Assembly (NCBI RefSeq): GCF_002338065.1 | Contig: NZ_DDHJ01000018.1 | Coordinates: forward strand, 501,144-565,143 | Direction: 5' to 3' | DNA length: 64,000 bases | Origin: Pseudomonas sp. UBA1879 | GTDB taxonomy: Bacteria; Pseudomonadota; Gammaproteobacteria; Pseudomonadales; Pseudomonadaceae | Shown here: piece after piece, positions 62,754 to 64,000 of the stretch | How the letters are laid out: each line of letters opens with the position of its first letter | Position numbering within the stretch: position 1 is the stretch's first letter | The notes under the pieces: generated by a model | What the model was told of the DNA's origin: nothing | Seen by the model: only the letters and a program-made list of their open reading frames with translations | The model's database searches: none | Position numbers and translations under genes: made by a program

Positions 62754-63809
62754 TCAGGATCGCGGGCGGGTCGACCCGCGCACGATCAACTGAGCCGGAA
62801 AATCATACAGCCGTGCTGGCTGCTGGTCGCCGCGCAGGCGATTGAGCAGGCACTCGAACGCCGTGACGCCAATGTCGTGGGTCGGTTGGGCGAGGGCGGT
62901 GATACCGCTGCCGACCAACGGGTACCAATCCAGTTCGTCGAGGGCGATCAAACCTATGTCGTCGAACAGGTGGCAGCCCAGTTCGTGCAGCTGACGGGTC
63001 GTGGCGAGAGTCGCCACGCCATTGCCAGTGAACAGCGCTTTCGGGCCATGACCCTGATCGTCGAGAAAAGCGCGCAGGTGATCGCGCAGGGCCGGGCCGG
63101 TTTCACAGACCTGGCCACGGAAGCTGCTGCGTTGGGCAAGACTTGTCTTGAACGCATCGACTCGTTCGACCCGCGAACTGGTGCCGTCCTGGGGTTCGGT
63201 GACCATCAGAATGTCGCGATAACCGGCTGTCTGCAGGTGATCCAGCGCCTGGCGTACCGCATCGACGTTATTCAGACCAACCAGATCGCTCGGCAGTTGA
63301 TCGACCTTGCGGTCCACCAGCACCATCGGCAATTCAGTGTGCAGTGCACGCAATTCTTCAAGGTGATGGCCGAGTGTGTTCACGATCAGGCCTTCGATGT
63401 TGTACGAACGCAGGGCGGCAAGGTGCAGGCGTTCCTGTTCGTCGTCGCGGTCGGTGTTGCACACCACCAGGCTATAGCCGTGCTTGCGGCAAGCGGTTTC
63501 GACGCCGTGCATGACGGCAATGGAATAGGGGTTGCGAATGTCAGCCACCAGCATGCCGATCAGGCGTGTGCGGCCGCGTTTCAAGCCGCGGGCCATCTGG
63601 TTGGGGCGGTAACCGAGGGTGTCGATGGCGTGTTGAATGCGCCGGGCGATGGCCTCGGACAGCAACTGCCGATCATCGCCGATGAAGCGCGAGACGCTGG
63701 CTTTGGAGACGCCGGCCATGTCGGCCACGTCATTCATAGTGACGCGGGCACGCGTCGGTGTCGGAATACTGTTCACGGCCTGACCCTTATTGGATTTATC
63801 AGCAGGCAT
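62754..63809 (-). CDS. ptxS: LacI-family regulator PtxS
   Basis: This 351-aa repressor of the 2-ketogluconate genes is released by 2-ketogluconate. It has a LacI helix-turn-helix (VTMNDVADMAGVSKASVSRFI, then the hinge helix NQMARGLKRGRT) and a periplasmic-binding-protein-like effector domain. The ATG at 63809 gives a 23-residue tail before the HTH; a GTG 12 codons in (VNSIPT) is possible. Identity rests on the two adjacent TGAAACCGGTTTCA operators and the kgu genes, both of which fit PtxS. Confidence 0.92.
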   Translation of the reverse strand: MPADKSNKGQAVNSIPTPTRARVTMNDVADMAGVSKASVSRFIGDDRQLLSEAIARRIQHAIDTLGYRPNQMARGLKRGRTRLIGMLVADIRNPYSIAVMHGVETACRKHGYSLVVCNTDRDDEQERLHLAALRSYNIEGLIVNTLGHHLEELRALHTELPMVLVDRKVDQLPSDLVGLNNVDAVRQALDHLQTAGYRDILMVTEPQDGTSSRVERVDAFKTSLAQRSSFRGQVCETGPALRDHLRAFLDDQGHGPKALFTGNGVATLATTRQLHELGCHLFDDIGLIALDELDWYPLVGSGITALAQPTHDIGVTAFECLLNRLRGDQQPARLYDFPAQLIVRGSTRPRS

Positions 63810-63831
63810 TTATAACGAGCGTGCGATGCTC

Positions 63832-63845
63832 TGAAACCGGTTTCA
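63832..63845. promoter_or_regulatory. PtxS operator upstream of ptxS
   Basis: A second perfect TGAAACCGGTTTCA lies 22 nt before the ptxS start, consistent with autoregulation. Confidence 0.93.
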
Positions 63846-63933
63846 GGAAACACCAAAGTGGGGGGCGTCGTCAACTCGGGATCGGATAAAAGGTGGTGCT
63901 TGGGGTTCTTGGTGTTTCGATGGCGCTTCGTAC

Positions 63934-64000
63934 ATCGCCATCGCGAGCAAGCTCACTCCTACAATAAACAAGCGTTCCTCTGTAGGAGTGAGCCAACTGT
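63934..64000. repeat. REP pair at right edge, partly cut
   Basis: Inverted arms CGCGAGCAAGCTCACTCCTAC and CTGTAGGAGTGAGCC form a REP doublet reaching the end of the window. The stretch 63846-63933 holds no gene. Confidence 0.65.

Noticed and set aside
1..64000. tRNA or rRNA genes, insertion sequences, prophage genes, att sites
   Set aside because: I looked for conserved T-loop sequence, transposase or integrase motifs and direct-repeat boundaries by eye and found none; a tRNA scan would be more sensitive.

Overview
The window is about 64 kb of high-GC DNA from a Pseudomonas, most likely a member of the P. fluorescens complex. Four things support this: the gene families (PtxS/Kgu, MexS/MexT/MexEF-OprN, DUF1652, the chemoreceptors), several families of fluorescent-pseudomonad REP palindromes between genes, the dense coding, and frequent ATGA/TGATG stop-start overlaps. 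I see no rRNA, tRNA, CRISPR array, transposase or phage gene.

Layout. 1-1555 (minus): two subunits of a membrane gluconate 2-dehydrogenase, the first cut by the window edge. 2260-7754: a stand-alone penicillin-binding protein 2, pyruvate oxidase PoxB, and a LysR regulator divergent from a VOC-fold protein. 8140-11354: a dCache chemoreceptor, a cluster of REP repeats amplified as a 139-bp tandem unit, and a periplasmic siderophore-type esterase (minus). 11554-22335: a complete C-P lyase operon, phnCDEFGHIJKLMNP, preceded by what looks like a four-repeat Pho box. 22473-24479: a second dCache chemoreceptor with a clear sigma-54 promoter. 24840-33895: a giant RHS/YD-repeat polymorphic toxin (2906 aa) followed by a small acidic cold-shock-fold-like protein, the best immunity candidate. 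34067-36014: an alpha/beta hydrolase, the remnant of an outer-membrane efflux gene, and a thioredoxin-like protein. 36173-44879: the mexS / mexT-mexEF-oprN multidrug efflux locus in its classical arrangement. 45184-48466: a less familiar unit made of a possible 45-codon ORF, a PP-loop ATP-pyrophosphatase and a MocR-type regulator. 48606-56473: an XPD/DinG-like helicase with an N-terminal nuclease domain, phosphoglucomutase, a pirin, and a UvrD-like helicase with an unusual Gly-X3 repeat. 56603-59138: a DUF1652 protein and a third chemoreceptor. 59499-63845 (minus): the 2-ketogluconate operon kguE-kguK-kguT with its LacI-type regulator PtxS and two perfect PtxS operators.

How the parts fit. 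Gluconate dehydrogenase (left end) makes 2-ketogluconate in the periplasm. KguT imports it, KguK phosphorylates it, and PtxS senses the pathway (right end). Both blocks point the same way, but about 58 kb lies between them and no kguD reductase follows kguT. The phn operon releases phosphate from phosphonates under phosphate starvation. The MexS/MexT/MexEF-OprN block is a redox-stress-linked efflux system. The most unusual parts are the RHS toxin with its AT-rich internal segment and putative partner, and the PP-loop unit.
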